A DNA stretch of 21,294 nucleotides, from positions 1 to 21,294 of the forward strand of contig CAJJDP010000252.1 in the NCBI GenBank assembly GCA_905182995.1, written 5' to 3'. This document shows positions 12,401-21,294 of this stretch, in pieces. A program made the translations under genes and the position numbers. The DNA is from Paramecium octaurelia. Its lineage: Eukaryota > Ciliophora > Oligohymenophorea > Peniculida > Parameciidae. Under the pieces are notes generated by a model. It saw only the letters and a list, made by a program, of their open reading frames with translations, searched no databases and had not been told where the DNA came from. Within the stretch, counting starts at the first letter, position 1. Each line of letters opens with the position of its first letter.

Positions 12401-12837
12401 AATAAACTCAAAATGCCATCTTCATTTGTAAAAAATTCATCGCATATTTCATTAGCTGATATTTTTGTATCTATTCTAATTAATTCACTATAATTTTTTT
12501 ATTCCTCATAAAAAATTAAGTCAAAACCTATACAAGTGATATAATATTTAAGATTAACAAACAAGGAGCACATCAACTTTTCTTGTATTTTATTTTGATT
12601 CAAAGAATCGATGAATCTTATTAAAATAGGTTCGTTAGCGCATGGAATTTAGAATGACTTTGTTACAATTTGAGTATTAATCTGTTGGAGATCTTCAAAA
12701 TCTTCTTGATCTCCTTCCATTATACAGCACCCGAATGCAAAAGAATAACAAGTTATTTAATGTTGCTATTGTAATTCAAGGCACTTTGAATTTAAGTAGT
12801 TTATAAGGTACCCTAATATTATATATAACACTTTCAT
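9011..12837 (-). CDS. Large type I membrane protein, 1266 residues, unknown family
   Basis: Read with TAA/TAG as Gln, the minus strand is open from ATG 12837 to TGA 9013-9011 once one 26-nt intron (10604-10579) is removed; 3801 coding nt give 1266 residues. The start is chosen over Met at 12720 because the extra 39 residues form a signal peptide (MKVLYIILGYLINYLNSKC) followed by a Cys-containing stretch (ITCYSFAFGCC). The ectodomain is about 1200 residues, rich in short hydrophobic strands alternating with Asn/Gln-rich turns, with many N-x-S/T sites and scattered Cys; I see no catalytic motif. Residues about 1236-1250 (ILLIQITCFVFILIY) form one membrane helix, followed by a basic 16-residue tail (TRKMKSKS...). 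I infer a surface or endomembrane protein with a lumenal domain of possibly beta-propeller-like folding, which is speculative. It converges on the broken plus-strand gene to its left. This is the best-preserved single-frame gene here. Confidence 0.85.
10579..10604 (-). other. 26-nt spliceosomal intron in the membrane-protein gene
   Basis: On the minus strand it begins GTAAATTTAC and ends TTCATTAAG, and it splits a Gly/Ala-type codon after its first base (G|CA). Length is 3n+2, so retention shifts the frame and reaches a TGA about 150 nt downstream. Removing it joins two long open frames (744 and 522 codons) exactly. Confidence 0.85.
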
Positions 12838-13500
12838 ATAATATAAGAAATAATATATTAAGTAAAATTATTTCCTAACACATTATTATCTTATTATTGA
12901 TTATAAACAACTATATTAATTTATTGAAGGGTTCAAAGTGTATGTGTCTTTTCTTAATTTAAAAACTCGGTGAAATATTTAAGAAAGTTGAGAGGTTTAG
13001 TTAATTGTTTAATTTAGTGCAAAGTGCATATAAAATATTAAAGAGATTTTTAGTGATTGATGATAAAAATAAATAGTAAATTTATCACGAAACAAACAAA
13101 ATAAAATAGATCTTGATTTATTGAATTGGCTAGTTGTTATATCCTAAGTTAATTTGATAAAAGAACAAATTTAAGGAACAGTAATCTCCAAACATAAACT
13201 TATTGTTAGTTTTAACTAATATAGACTTTTTTTTAAAATACTAATTAATTTAATTATTTCTGACTTTAAACCTTGGTTCAATATAATAATGAATTGAATA
13301 TAAGGTTCTACTTCAAATAAATTAATTTTCGAAATTTTGCTATAATTCTTTGATATAATCGATTTAATTATGACTATTCATAAATTAGATTAGGAGATAT
13401 AAATTGAATATTAAAGAAATTTTTAAAAAGTAATTATCATATATTTAAAACATAAATAAAGTAAGGTAAATTAATTAAGTTTAATTAGGCATAGTTTATT
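12838..13500. other. Upstream region of the membrane-protein gene; no gene seen
   Basis: AT-rich sequence 5' of the minus-strand gene, presumably including its promoter, but with no motif I can name. I see no coding pattern or RNA gene here. Confidence 0.4.
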
Positions 13501-14110
13501 CACCTCATTATACTGAGTAAATATACAATACGATAAATTACGTATTTTTATTTAGTAATAAGAACTACTAATAACAGCAGAACAAATTTTTTATTTATTA
13601 CTCTTAATTGAAATATTGAAAGAAGTTTTTGGGACTAAAATAGTTATCTTAATATGGTACAGCTTCTTGGATAACTCCAAAGTAGGTTAGGAGAATTTTA
13701 GATTGCTTCCGTTTTAGAAAGTTATTCTTATAGATGAGTTAATTCTTCAATAAAATCGATTAGTAAAATAATTTTTTACAATTACTACTCTTTAAAATCT
13801 GATTTATCCTTATTAGTTGTTTGTCAATAACTAATTTAGTTCTTTTAACTTTACAGGACTCTCATGCTGATTGATTTATGACTGTTTTAGTTCCATTTCA
13901 ATATGGCCACTAGTAAATTTGTATAATGAACAAGGATAAAAAATTCATCAAAGTTCAAAATTCCAGAAAATAATAATTCATTTGAGTTGCTTATCCGAGA
14001 TCACACCATCAGCATTGTATTTATGAACTAAATCCAATAAAAGTGAATTTATTTGTCCATCTCCATCTCTAACCCTTAACTATAATTATAAATCTTTAAC
14101 TTTTATAATT
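13500..14110 (-). pseudogene. Weak coding remnants, possible EF-hand-like segment
   Basis: Two minus-strand frames look coding. One, about 14073-13978, encodes DGDGQINSLLLDLVHKYNA followed by DGVISDKQLK and a TGA (13980-13978). The other, about 13830 to TGA 13502-13500, includes DFIEELTHLQEQLSKTEAI. The D-x-D-G-x-I pattern resembles an EF-hand calcium loop. However, the usual acidic residues at loop positions 1 and 12 are missing, and the two D-G motifs are only 17 residues apart, too close for an EF-hand pair. I therefore do not assign a family. It could be a decayed calcium-binding or kinase-type gene, or chance. Confidence 0.25.
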
Positions 14111-14499
14111 TATAGAATTCATTTAACTTCAATTAAACAATAAATGAATGAAAAATTTAAAACTCATATAAAGAGATTATTTCTTATTAAAAGTAGACTA
14201 AATCTTGACTGTTGATTCTATTGCATGAGAAATTTTAATGTAATCAACGCCTTTTCAGAGGGTAATAGTATTAATTAAATGATTGCCTCATGATTTTGAT
14301 TGAAATATTTGAAATTACGAATATTAAATGGTTGATGAAATTGAATTGAAAATTTTTTGTTCATTAAACCGTTTAGGATTTTAAATTGCCATCTATTTAT
14401 GAAATAATAATTGATTATCATTTACTATAAAAGGAGATATAGAAAAAAAATAAAAAATATCTTTTTATTTCTAATGGTTAGATTTTTATTATAGTCTGG

Positions 14500-15560
14500 T
14501 ATTATTCCTCAATGTTACTGTCCTAAAACTTAATAAAATTGATTATTTTTATAACAATAAAATTTATATATCTCACTTTTACATGCAATGGAATTATCAA
14601 GGAAACCTATGCATTCATCACATTTGTTTTTAATCTTATAAATTTTACTCTCTTAAAAATAATGCTGATAACACAATTACTTACATGCATCCTCTCTTCT
14701 TTAATTAATAGTTTAACTTAGCTGCAATCAATTTTATACCTCAAATATCTTGGACTTATAAGGAACATAAAAATTCCTCTTTACAACCGTCGATGTGTAT
14801 TCAAAATATACTCCAATTAATTACAGCTTCCACAAGACAACAGTACTATTGATTTAACATATAACCCTTGAAGAGAAGACAAGATCAGCTGTATAAAAAG
14901 AATGGGACTTGTGAAACTAGGTTTTCCCCAATTTTAATTCCACCCACTGTTGCATTTGATTAAATATTACCAGCAGGCATAACTACTTTTCTATGTTATG
15001 CTTATGTGCCGGATGGTTACAATCCTACATCTAGAATAGGTTTTAAATAATCAAATCTAGTTCAATGATATAAATGAGATTTTTATCCTTTATTCTTAAA
15101 TAATTTTGTAACATCAACATCTCTACATCCAAATCATGTTGTCATCCCAAGATTTTTAAATACCATCGACAAGCCTTAATTTTTAAGTCTTAAAAAAAAT
15201 TTATTATTTTATGATCTGAACTGCTTGTGATCTATTATTTTATGGAATCTTTTCTAGCTTCATCTGAAGGACGATGTCCATAAATATTTTTTTGGCCTTG
15301 TCATTAGCACTATCACTTGTTAATAACGTAATCAAGTTTTTTCACAAAGGTAGTAGCTGGCCACTTGTAATGGTTTGCTATTCGTGTTCTGTTATTATTG
15401 TAAGTCACAACCAAGCTAGAGTAAATAGAATACACAATCTTAGTATCCAGATCTGCAACAAGCATATAATAAAGTTCGTTTGTGCTCCTATTCCTGGTTT
15501 TTCAATGTAATATAGCTTTTCAAGTATTAAGTATCAGAATTTAGGGCTGCTTCATATTAT
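14500..15560 (-). pseudogene. Fragments of a Cys-containing surface-like protein
   Basis: Several minus-strand stretches read as protein but in shifting frames: ELYYMLVADLDTKIVYSIYS continuing to FVKKLDYVINK (about 15482-15320, then TGA), YGHRPSDEARKDSIKQQI (about 15284-15230), AGNIQSNATVGGIKIGENLV (about 14970-14910), YTADLVFSSRVICQINSTVV continuing to YVPYKSKIFE (about 14900-14740), and a Cys-rich run CKQLCYQHYF...NKCDECIGF...IACKSEIYKFYC (about 14680-14555). TGA codons separate them and I could not join them with short introns. The Cys spacing and N-x-S/T sites suggest an extracellular domain, perhaps of the same kind of large membrane protein as at 2262-4254, but the link is only inference. 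I do not recognise a named domain. Confidence 0.4.
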
Positions 15561-15779
15561 CCATAAAGTTCCATATATAATTGATAATAATCTGTCAAAT
15601 TCTTAGCCTTAATTCCTTTGTTGAAATTTGATCAAATGTTAAAGTGGCTACAATTCATACTATAATTTAAGATGATGATATTTTCTTTCTAAAAAATTTC
15701 TAATTGAATAAAGAGAATCTACTCTATTTTATCTCTTTAATTATTCCCTCAAACCCAATTGGAATCATAATATAATAGT

Positions 15780-16930
15780 GTTAATAATTCTATTTTACAT
15801 CTGCTAAAATTTATAAGATCCCATCAATCACCTTTTTTACCCTTTTTAATATTCTCCATCCCAAATGACTTATTAATACCTATTAAATAACTTCCATAAC
15901 TCAGCCCATCTCCCTATCTTAACCTCATAACCTTCCTCATATATGAACCATCTCCACTTTATATTTACTAATTACCTTATTTACATATCTTTTCCCTTAT
16001 TTTTTAATAACCCATCTTACAACATTTTTCCCTTATCCTCGCCAACATAAGAAATCTTGATTATTCTATTCCATTACCTAATGTATTACTCAACTCAATC
16101 CATCCCCCCCAATCTTCATATGTACTACTAAATCTCTTTTTTACAAAATCCCATCTACCCATTTTTTTTCCATATTCATAATTCCCAATACAATTGATTT
16201 AAGTAAAAGTTGCAATTCTTCACTCATTCAATCTACTTTTCATGATAAGATCCACCATCTCTAAAATATAAGTTTATTATATAATTTTATATCTACTAGG
16301 CATTAAATATATATTCCACTCTTGCTTTATTACCGAATTTATAAACTTCATTTAGACAACCTTTGTTGTTTCTCTATGTTCTTCGCTTGACTCAATCCAT
16401 GTTCCAATCTTTTTCCCATCACCTTTTTCGTCATACAATCCACCATCACTAAACATTCTTTTACTCTATATTATTATATCTCTATTCCCTCAACAAAAAT
16501 ATCCCATTTGCCAACCTTCTTATCAATTTTATATTCCCTAATATCCACTAATTTTGAATTTCAATAAATTACATCTTTATTTCATGATAGAGATATCCCA
16601 TATACCAATTTTTAAATATCCATGTATTCTTCCCATTCCAATACTTGAGCTTGACTATTGTAATTTGTCTTCAAAATTTATACCTTCGAAAATTCTTAAT
16701 TAGCTCATTCCATTAACCTTGCTTTTCCCCATCTTAAAAGTACCCACCTAAATTTCCAAGTGCTTCTCCATTTCATTTATTAATCCATATACCATTTTTC
16801 TTCTGGTTCCTAATTTAATTTGCCTTTTCGATACTTTACCTGTTCCATATTAATAAATATCTCTGAAATATGTAAATTTTCCAAATTTTATTTGAGTTTA
16901 TTTGTATTTTTTTCATGAATCATTATCAAA
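15780..16930 (-). pseudogene. Second decayed G-G-x-Y-D-E repeat protein
   Basis: On the minus strand several repeat units are recognisable: DGGLYDEKGDGKKIGTWIES (about 16450-16391), DGGSYHEK (about 16257-16234), W-I-E-L-S (about 16105-16090) and EDGSY followed by YEEGYEVKIGRWAELW (about 15955-15895), ending with QQVIWDGEYQKG (about 15875-15840). Linker motifs DKKVGKWDIF (about 16530-16500) and KIGIWDIS also fit the family. The unit is the motif G-G-x-Y-D-E, then K-x-G-x-W-x-E-x, then x-V-x-Y-x-G-E-Y-K-x-G-K-K-V-G-x-W-D-I. Frames shift repeatedly and TGA codons occur between units, so it is not translatable as read. The Gly/Lys/Glu/Asp-rich coding makes this minus strand purine-rich, so the plus strand looks strikingly C/T-rich. 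Same family as 4300-5060, opposite orientation. Function of the family is unknown to me. Confidence 0.65.
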
Positions 16931-17900
16931 ACAAATTTTTGATCCTTCTTAATCTTTAGCCTAAGAAAATTACTTAGAAAAATTCAATTATCTAATAATT
17001 AAATCTTAGGTAATTTGAATCTATTGAAAAGTTAACTGTTACATATTTAAAATAACAATATAACGAAGTACAATTGTATCAAGTTTCACTAGAAGAAAAC
17101 TTATTCAATTTGAGAAATCTTAATTATATCAAATTATATAAGATTAAAAACTAGCTGTGGATATGAAGTATAATTCAATTAGTCCACTTATATATATTAG
17201 TTAAAATTGTTACAAATTTTTTAATGAAAATCCACTATTTTTCTGAGAATGACTTTTGTTATAATTTATTTTGAAAATTGTTAATTGAAACTTAGTCTTA
17301 AAGAGTTATCAATAATATTCTTAAATTAGGGCCAAAAATCATATTTTCTAAGATATTTAGAAGAGTCTTTCGATTAAGTATTTAGATTAATTTCAGTAAT
17401 TTTTTCGGTTAATTTTTAATACCAAAATTAGATTTAGGTAAGAGTAAATTATGTCTTCTTCAACTGTCTCCTCATAAGAGATTGTTTATATTTTAATTTG
17501 TTTAATTTAGAATATATAATTGGTTCTTTAGTTTTTACTTTGAAATTTGCAATTTGAATAGCTGACCATCTTTATACTTAATTAACTATATCATTGCTAC
17601 TTTTTCTAAATCAATTTAATTCTTAATTAATTTTTAAACTTCTTATCTGTTTAACTTAAAATAAGTTCATTCAATATATTATTAACTTAGTCACCTTATT
17701 TTTAATATTTTACCATAATTCCTTAATTGTAAAAACCATGTATATTATTTAAGCTCATTGAAACTTTTTTAATATTTTTAGAATTTCATTTCATAAAAGT
17801 TCTGCTTATCTTACTTTTTTTATTCATAGATATTAGAATTTACAAAATTAATTAAATAGATATTTATCTAAATAAATCATCTATTCATAGGATTAGCCAT
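16930..17900. other. No recognisable gene
   Basis: AT-rich, with short low-complexity runs. Both strands were scanned with TGA as the only stop and gave no motif or domain that I can name. Confidence 0.4.
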
Positions 17901-18650
17901 ATTTTTCAAATTGTTGTAGTTATCGGCAGGAGAGATGTTATTCGATTTTATAATCAAAGGCTAAAAGGCTTATGGTTATCAATTTTCAGGCTACATGATT
18001 GGTTCTAAGTAATCATCTGGAAGAAATGCTAACATGGTTATTGGTACTACTACTATTGGTTTTGAACTACAACATGTACACAGCCTATCAATATTTAAAT
18101 TCTTTATATTCAAAATCTGTAAGTATTTTCACATATTATGATGAATTCACAAAATTTCCTGTTGTTGAAGGTATGAGAACAATTTCCGGCTGATTAATAT
18201 TAACCAATTATTAAGACCATCCAATTTAAGAAGCAGGTTATATTTTAGATCTTTTTGATATCACTTAAAAATTAATGTTTGAGCATTAACTTTAAATATC
18301 AGCTTTAATATAGGTGTTAAAAGTTGTAAAAGAATACATCTAAAAGAATGATAAAATTGTAATTTAAGAAATTTACACATTTTTATTTGAGCAATCAAGT
18401 TTCGATATGTGATTTTAGTAAATCAAAGTAGAATTGAAATTTAAGAAAATATTTAGCCTACTAAAAAAAAAAAGGAAAGAGATCAAAGATTGCCTTTTTA
18501 ATATAATCAAAATTAGCTGGACTGATGATGTGATGATAATCTGGAATTATTAGAAGGCAAGAGTAAGAAATTAGATTTTATATACATGTAGGTATGAATT
18601 ATCATTTATGGTTAATCTAAGCAAAACGCAATTAGATGCTAATATTGAAT
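17900..18650 (+). pseudogene. Coding remnants of unknown family
   Basis: A frame from about 17916 encodes AYGYQFSGYMIGSKQSSGRN and then IGTTTIGFELQHVHS before a TGA near 18139. A different frame over the same region gives YYDEFTKFPVVEGMRTISG to TGA 18191-18193. From about 18232 another frame reads GYILDLFDITQKLMFEHQLQ, then VLKVVKEYIQKNDKIVIQEI, up to a TGA near 18410. A 20-nt GT-AG segment covers that TGA, and coding-like sequence follows (FKKIFSLLKKKRKEIKDCL in one frame, DDNLELLEGKSKKLDFIYM in another). I can neither join these pieces nor name the family. The last piece lies about 160 nt upstream of the TPR gene on the same strand. Confidence 0.35.
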
Positions 18651-18810
18651 GATCGATATGTACATTCTCAAATTCTGATTTTCTTTAAGGGATAAGGTGT
18701 AACTTAAGACCCTAAAGAGTAAATTAATAGAATACCTAAAAATATCAATATAAATAAAAAATTTTCGCTTAGAATATTTTAATAATTTAATTATAAATAA
18801 AATTAATATC

Positions 18811-20724
18811 ATGAAAGTGTTTACGTGTTAAGATATTATGCATGAAGGAGAACCAATATAAGGATATTGTTTAAATTTGGGATGTTAAGTTTCAAGACCT
18901 CAATTCTGTCGATAATGTGGATTTGATCCTAAGAAGCATTCTAATTGCAAGAAAGATCTAATAGGATTTGGTTAAATCTAAGTTATATCACAAAATTCGA
19001 TTAGAAAATACTCGATTTAGCAACACAATTAAATAAATCATTTACACAAGTCAAAATAAAATATGAAGAATCCTCAAAATATTTGGAGAATATGAAAACA
19101 TAATTAGTTATGATATCTGAATGTTTAAGTCTATAAGATTATTAATATATGAGAGACAATTTATAAGTGATAAAAGAATGGTATCAATATTTAAACAATT
19201 AAGAGGAGATTTTGAAGTAAAACTAAATTGGTAAATTTTATATAAGTAATATTAAAGGAACTTAATTAGTTGGAATATAAAAAATGATTTAGGCATTGGA
19301 TTTAACTTAAGGATAATAATCTACCTTAGATATTAAACAAGATATTGAAAATGCACTTTACTAAGGTATTCTAGTGGTTTATAATAAATTAGGAATATAA
19401 TTACTTAATTAATAGAAATGGCAGGAGGCTAATGAAAAAATTAATTAATCTATAAAATTATCAGAAAAATACTAATCTTTGGCGACATTGTTTAAAAGTA
19501 ATTTGATTCTATTTTACATAATTAGGTATTTGTTTAATTGAGATGAACTAACCAGGATAAGGAATAATTATGAGGGATTAGGCGAAAAAAACTAATAATA
19601 ACTTGTTTAGAGATTTATTAGATTATTCAGATCAAGAATTACGGAAAACCCCATAAAATGCTTTTATTTTAATTGCAAAAAGTAATTGAAATATTTAATT
19701 TACTTAGGTTATGCATTAAATGAAGAAAAATAATTTCAATAGGCTATTGAGTTGTGCGAAATAGTTTTAAGAGAGGATCCTTAACATCTTCATGCTTTGT
19801 ATAGAAAAAGTAATCATTTATATAACAAAATAGGCTTTTCTTTAGATGATTTGAAACAGCATTCTTAAGCTATTTTGTGTATTGGTGAAGCTTTACAATA
19901 TAATCCAAGGTATATTATTGGGTAAATTTCTAAAGGTATTATTATTTGTTTTCAATTTTAGGACACTCTTTACATTGTCTTAAAAAGTATAATGATGCAA
20001 TTGTTTGCTAAGATAAAGCAATCCTACTAGACCCAAATTTTGCAGTCGCCTATAATAATAAAGGTTTGAAATATCTTGATTGTATTAGGTAATGCCTTAA
20101 ATAATCTTAACAAATTTAACGATGCAATTATTTGCTATGAGAAAGCAATCCAACTAGATCCAAATTATGCAGCTGCCTATATTAATAAAGGTTTGAAATG
20201 TCTTGATTGTATTAGGTAATTCCTTAAATAATATTAACAAATATAACGATGCAAATGTTTGCTATGACAAAGCAATCCAACTAGATTCAAATTATGCAAA
20301 TGCTTATTATAATAAAGGTTTGAAATGTCTTGATTGTGTTAGGTATTGCCTTAAATAATCTTAAATAATATAACGATGCAATTATTTGCTTTGATAAAGT
20401 AATCGAACTAGATCCAAATGATGTAGCTGCCTATATTAATAAAGGTTTGAAATATCTTGATTGTATTAGGTAATGTCTTAAATAATCTGAACTAATATAA
20501 CGATGCAATTATTTGCTTTGATAAAGTAATCGAACTAGATCCAAATGATGCAGCTGCCTATATTAATAAAGGTTTGAAATGTCTTGATTTTATTAGGTAA
20601 TGCATTAAAAAAAGTCAAGAAATGCTAATCAGCTCTAAAGAATTATGAACAGGCAATATAAAATTGCTAATCAAATTAGGAGCAATTTAAAAATTTAATT
20701 ACTGAATTAAAAAATAAAAAATGA
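18811..20724 (+). CDS. TPR-repeat protein with N-terminal B-box-like zinc motif, 569 residues
   Basis: Nine exons joined by eight introns give exactly 570 codons, ending at TGA 20722-20724. Introns: 18982-19004 (23 nt), 19526-19555 (30), 19936-19961 (26), and five of 25 nt at 20064, 20191, 20318, 20445 and 20572. Residues 6-46 have the pattern C-x4-H-x8-C-x4-C-x7-C-x2-C-x6-H-x2-C, a B-box-like zinc site. Residues about 58-230 are helical and probably coiled (KYEESSKYLENMKTQLVMIS). From about 280 to the end are TPR units; exons 4-8 each encode exactly 34 residues with the consensus KGNxLNNLNxYNDAIICxDK and then AIxLDPNxAAAYIN. TPR arrays bind partner proteins in a superhelical groove, so a cytosolic scaffold is the likely role. 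Main doubt: intron 1 could instead be coding sequence with one base missing in an A run (18992-18995). Its stop lies 57 nt from the facing minus-strand stop. Confidence 0.8.
18827..18948 (+). other. B-box-like zinc-binding segment of the TPR protein
   Basis: Codons for Cys6, His11, Cys20, Cys25, Cys33, Cys36, His43 and Cys46 provide eight potential zinc ligands, enough for two zinc ions. The D-P-K-K-H-S-N-C-K-K-D end is typical of the N-termini of Paramecium TPR proteins as I know them. Zinc binding itself is inference. Confidence 0.6.
18982..19004 (+). other. Probable 23-nt intron, or site of a one-base frameshift
   Basis: The segment starts GTTATATC and ends CGATTAG. Removal joins codon 57 (phase 0) directly to AAA ATA CTC, keeping the frame. 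Alternatively, one extra A in the run at 18992-18995 would make it coding (ISQKFDQKILDL). The zero-net-shift splice and a length typical of Paramecium introns favour the intron, though the 5' end is GTT rather than the commoner GTA. Confidence 0.55.
19962..20596 (+). repeat. Five tandem 127-bp exon+intron units encoding TPRs
   Basis: Each unit is a 102-nt exon (34 codons) plus a 25-nt intron. Units start at 19962, 20089, 20216, 20343 and 20470, a constant 127-nt period. The introns start at 20064, 20191, 20318, 20445 and 20572, all begin GTTTGAAAT and end TTAG, and all split the same Gly codon after its first base (AAAG|GT or AAAG|GTA). Introns 1 and 4 of the array are identical; the others differ from them at one or two positions. 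The exons of units 4 and 5 differ at about 5 of 102 positions. Unit 1 has the most diverged exon but still carries the same intron. Confidence 0.93.
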
Positions 20725-20781
20725 ATATTTATATACATCATTAATATAAAATAAATTTGATCTATTTTATCTAATTATTTT

Positions 20782-21024
20782 TCACTCATAAAAATTTAGT
20801 TGTTTAACGTTTTTTCTCTCATCGTCATCGTCATCTGTTTTATCATCTTTATCAATCATTATCTTTTGTATCATTATATATAAATTATCATTCAATTCCT
20901 TCATTAGTCCTAAGTTGTTTCTATTCAATTCCATTTTAGTTCACTATTCTTTATTTTTACTTTTCTCTGAAAAACAGTTTTAAAGATTTTATTGATATTT
21001 TAAGGTAAGTGTTTTGTGTATCAT
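20782..21024 (-). CDS. Possible small acidic-tailed protein or 3' end of a larger gene
   Basis: On the minus strand, ATG 21024 to TGA 20784-20782, less a 24-nt GT-AG intron at 20944-20921, gives 72 residues. The product is hydrophilic, with LMKELNDNLYIMIQKIMIDK (helical, possibly coiled) and then KTDDDDDERKNVKQLNFYE. The Asp run comes from a short TCATCG-type repeat on the plus strand near 20820-20835. The intron length is a multiple of three but contains an in-frame TGA, as expected for Paramecium introns guarded by nonsense-mediated decay. Upstream of 21024 the minus strand also looks coding in another frame (MLLIEVLNDTQNTYLKISIK), so the true start and 5' exons are uncertain and may lie beyond the window. 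It converges on the TPR gene with a 57-nt gap. Confidence 0.35.
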
Positions 21025-21294
21025 TTAAAACTTCTATCAATAACATTTTTAATAATCATACTACTCTTTTAATTATAATATTATTAAAGCTTCTATGAAT
21101 ATGGCAATCTTTGTTTTCTCTTTATATATAATTTTTATTAAGCTATATTTGATCATTTCTGGCTATCATCACATTCAAAGTACTAATTATTAATTTTCTT
21201 TTAATCGAGCTTAATTATAAATCATCATCCTCTTGTTAGACAATATTTTATGAGGTATTTAGTGTCGAGTTTTCCTATAGTGATCATCTAATTA

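Noticed and set aside
13983..14073. EF-hand pair
   Set aside because: The two D-G motifs are only 17 residues apart and lack the acidic residues at loop positions 1 and 12, so a real EF-hand pair cannot be claimed.
14539..14721. Plus-strand hydrophobic ORF of 60 codons
   Set aside because: It is antisense to the cysteine-rich island on the minus strand, which is the more informative frame.
15274..15510. Plus-strand ORF of 78 codons
   Set aside because: The opposite strand over the same bases gives a better protein reading with ciliate codon usage (LVADLDTKIVYSIYS). The plus ORF is its shadow.
1..21294. Telomere repeats, CRISPR array, tRNA or rRNA genes, transposase
   Set aside because: No G4T2/G3T3 telomere runs, no evenly spaced short repeats, no rRNA-like GC-rich blocks and no transposase motif were seen. 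tRNA genes cannot be fully excluded by eye.

Overview
The window is strongly AT-rich nuclear DNA of a ciliate, most likely a Paramecium species. Only TGA acts as a stop: long, well-formed reading frames run through many in-frame TAA and TAG codons (read as Gln), and the introns that restore these frames are only 23-30 nt long. That combination is the Paramecium hallmark. Standard-code ORFs in this window are therefore misleading.

Layout. 1-1330: no recognisable gene. 1335-2065 (+): decayed TPR gene. 2262-4254 (+): broken gene for a large membrane protein; its last ~310 codons are one frame with a single TGA. 4300-5060 (+): decayed copy of a G-G-x-Y-D-E repeat family. 5060-6300: nothing recognisable. 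6308-7587 (+): broken or error-rich gene, converging on the gene that follows. 6873-8146 and 8148-9421: the same 1274 bp twice, separated only by the single N at 8147, almost certainly an uncollapsed contig overlap. 12837-9011 (-): the best intact gene, a 1266-residue type I membrane protein with signal peptide, one 26-nt intron and a C-terminal membrane helix. 13500-14110 (-): weak coding remnants. 14500-15560 (-): fragments of a Cys-containing, surface-like protein. 15780-16930 (-): second decayed G-G-x-Y-D-E repeat gene, visible as a pyrimidine-rich plus strand. 16930-17900: nothing recognisable. 17900-18650 (+): coding remnants. 18811-20724 (+): TPR gene of 569 residues with an N-terminal B-box-like zinc motif, built from tandem 127-bp exon+intron units. 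21024-20782 (-): possible small gene converging on it.

Biology. Apart from the two good genes the window is a gene graveyard: members of expanded families (TPR, G-G-x-Y-D-E repeat, large surface protein) in pieces and in both orientations. This is unlike the compact macronuclear genome of Paramecium and suggests a chromosome-end region, germline-limited DNA, or an error-rich draft assembly; the sequence alone does not decide. The most striking feature is the TPR gene, in which each 34-residue repeat is exactly one 102-nt exon followed by a near-identical 25-nt intron, so the protein has grown by duplicating exon and intron together.
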